From: DATBMY01 sp036554605
GTDB taxonomy: Bacteria; Acidobacteriota; Blastocatellia; UBA7656
DNA: 16,603 nucleotides
Reading direction: 5' to 3'
Assembly (NCBI GenBank): GCA_036554605.1
Contig: DATBMY010000173.1
Coordinates: 1 to 16,603 of the forward strand
Shown: positions 12,695-16,603 of the stretch, one piece after another
Position numbering within the stretch: position 1 is the first letter of the stretch
How the letters are laid out: each line of letters opens with the position of its first letter
Position numbers and translations under genes: made by a program
Notes under the pieces: generated by a model
What the model was told of the DNA's origin: nothing
The model's input: only the letters and a program-made list of their open reading frames with translations
Databases searched by the model: none

Positions 12695-12748
12695 AACGCT
12701 GAATGATGGACCACTGCCCTCAGTGTGCCTGCTTCATTATTCATCGTT
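12695..12748. repeat. Third inverted repeat, just upstream of the M14 peptidase gene
   Basis: AACGCTGAATGATG (12695-12708) pairs with CATTATTCATCGTT (12735-12748) at 12 of 14 positions. Within the loop is CACTG-CCCT-CAGTG (12712-12725). It ends 37 bp before the peptidase start codon and would lie in its leader or promoter. I see no confident -35/-10 pair in this gap. Confidence 0.45.
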
Positions 12749-12785
12749 CGCCGTCAATCATCACCTTTTTACTATGGAGGAGACC

Positions 12786-15809
<3,024 letters not shown>

Positions 15810-15856
15810 CCGCGCATATGAAATCCCGGCTGCCGGAAGCGACTCTGGCGGCCGGT

Positions 15857-16261
15857 TTATTTCACGCGCTCCCAGGTAACCGTGCGAGTCTCGGAAGGCT
15901 TGAGAAGAAGACGGTCGCCTGTGAATTCAAACCTGCGAGAGAGCTCCTTGCCTACGCTGTTTGGCAGCAGGTGGCCTTCGACGCGGTGAAGTACCACGCC
16001 GCGCTCTTCATCAACCTCGTAAGCGCCAAAGAAGGCCGTGAAGCCTTCGACCGCTTGCCTTAATTCATCCGCTCCCGCATCAGTGATCTTTTCGGAAGAG
16101 AGGCGGGGCCGGTCGCGTCGCATCACCTGAACCGACATATGGCCCGTGGCATCATACGTGAGCAGGCCCGCGGGCTCCTCGCCGTAGGGATGGCTCACGC
16201 CCCCGTCCGGCAGCCGCTCTTCAAATGAGACGAGCCTCCAGGTTCCGACAAACTTATTCAT
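15857..16261 (-). CDS. Lipocalin-like domain protein (134 aa)
   Basis: A small beta-barrel protein of the lipocalin-like group (PF13924 type, by recall). The hallmark start KFVGTWRLVSFEERLPDG (3-20) is followed by HPYGEEPAGLLTYDATGHMS and VQVMRRDRPRL, then FTAFFGAYEVDEERGVVLHR and RRFEFTGDRLLLKPSE, a regular barrel-strand alternation ending TVTWERV. There is no signal peptide, so it should be cytosolic. Such proteins are thought to bind small hydrophobic ligands, but none is established. AAGGA lies 11 nt before the ATG at 16261. It converges with the M14 peptidase gene (47-bp gap, no clear terminator) and follows the DUF5763-like gene by 31 bp on the same strand, so the two probably share a transcript. 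Confidence 0.85.
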   Translation of the reverse strand: MNKFVGTWRLVSFEERLPDGGVSHPYGEEPAGLLTYDATGHMSVQVMRRDRPRLSSEKITDAGADELRQAVEGFTAFFGAYEVDEERGVVLHRVEGHLLPNSVGKELSRRFEFTGDRLLLKPSETRTVTWERVK

Positions 16262-16292
16262 AGAGCGCGGTTCCTTCTAAGCTTGAGCAGAC

Positions 16293-16592
16293 TTATTTGC
16301 CGTTTGCTGTCGAGCCTGCGGGCGGCTTATCGCGGTGCTGCCAGCAGCGGCCTCCCCCTTTGACCATGCGGCGACAGGGGCGGCCCCGTTTAGTCGAAGC
16401 GCCGCACATTCTTTCAGTCGTATCACCGACAGGCTTCTGTTCGGTCGCGCTCGACTGGCTCACGGCAGCCTGGGATTGCTGATCGGCCGAGTTGATGGGC
16501 GCACCGATAAGGTAATGGGTCTGGCGCGGCGCGCTCAGTCGCCCGGCGACGAATACTGACGCGGCGATTATTATCAGGCCGGCGGCCATCAT
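16293..16592 (-). CDS. Membrane-anchored Cys-rich protein with DUF5763-like motif (99 aa or longer)
   Basis: Function unknown. Residues 1-17 (MMAAGLIIIAASVFVAG) are one hydrophobic segment, likely a membrane anchor. A polar linker rich in Ser and Gln follows (30-60), then a basic Cys motif: CGASTKRGRPCRRM starting at C63, then KGGGRCWQH. C63, C73, C83 and H86 (C-x9-C-x9-C-x2-H) could bind a metal. This CGA-x-T-x-x-G-x-PC...GRCWQH pattern recurs in small bacterial proteins grouped, to my memory, as DUF5763. The frame stays open to the right edge (the preceding codons give TRL), and no Shine-Dalgarno is visible before ATG 16592 or 16589, so the gene may begin outside the window. The lipocalin-like gene follows 31 bp downstream. 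Confidence 0.7.
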   Translation of the reverse strand: MMAAGLIIIAASVFVAGRLSAPRQTHYLIGAPINSADQQSQAAVSQSSATEQKPVGDTTERMCGASTKRGRPCRRMVKGGGRCWQHRDKPPAGSTANGK

Positions 16593-16603
16593 AAGTCGCG
16601 TGC

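Overview
Organism. The window is GC-rich bacterial chromosome with mostly short intergenic gaps. The gene mix points to Acidobacteriota, probably class Blastocatellia: a winged-helix/TolB-like/TPR regulator, a DUF4140/DUF4139 protein, a very large secreted M14 peptidase, secreted proteins with fibre-like motifs, and dispersed palindromes. This is an inference from recalled family distributions; there is no rRNA marker. I see no tRNA, rRNA, CRISPR array, transposase, integrase or phage structural gene.

Layout. (1) 1-2223, minus strand: a likely four-gene exported-protein operon. In transcription order it holds a small beta-rich protein, a monohaem cytochrome c, a fibre-like secreted protein, and the signal-peptide end of a probable endonuclease/exonuclease/phosphatase-fold protein cut by the window edge. 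(2) 2233-2293: a dense array of TTCTGAAA sites that includes a perfect 21-bp palindrome. (3) 2299-4023, plus: a winged-helix/TolB-like/TPR regulator, divergent from region 1. (4) 4082-8837, minus: a beta-oxidation cluster of TetR regulator, FadB-type multifunctional enzyme, DJ-1/PfpI protein and thiolase. The FadB-type gene has its own near-consensus promoter with a TetR-like operator over its start point. (5) 8838-9140: non-coding and rich in palindromes, ending in a 22-bp-stem hairpin that also looks like the terminator of the next gene. (6) 9141-10631, minus: secreted DUF4139 protein. (7) 10632-10835: divergent gap with a mirrored 8-bp-period repeat. (8) 10836-12416, plus: aerobic glycerol-3-phosphate dehydrogenase. 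(9) 12417-12785: gap with three separate inverted-repeat structures, the first cloverleaf-like and overlapping the glpD stop codon. (10) 12786-15809, plus: secreted M14 metallopeptidase of about 1007 aa. (11) 15857-16592, minus: a lipocalin-like protein and a membrane-anchored Cys-rich (DUF5763-like) protein, which may extend past the right edge.

How it fits together. Region 4 is the clearest functional unit: hydratase, dehydrogenase and thiolase steps of fatty-acid beta-oxidation under a probable acyl-CoA-sensing TetR repressor, with an unexpected translationally coupled DJ-1/PfpI gene. Regions 1-3 look like a regulator and its exported target operon sharing one operator array. This array is the most striking regulatory signal here and the best candidate for something undescribed. 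The remaining genes look like single housekeeping or secreted functions separated by repeat-derived intergenic DNA.
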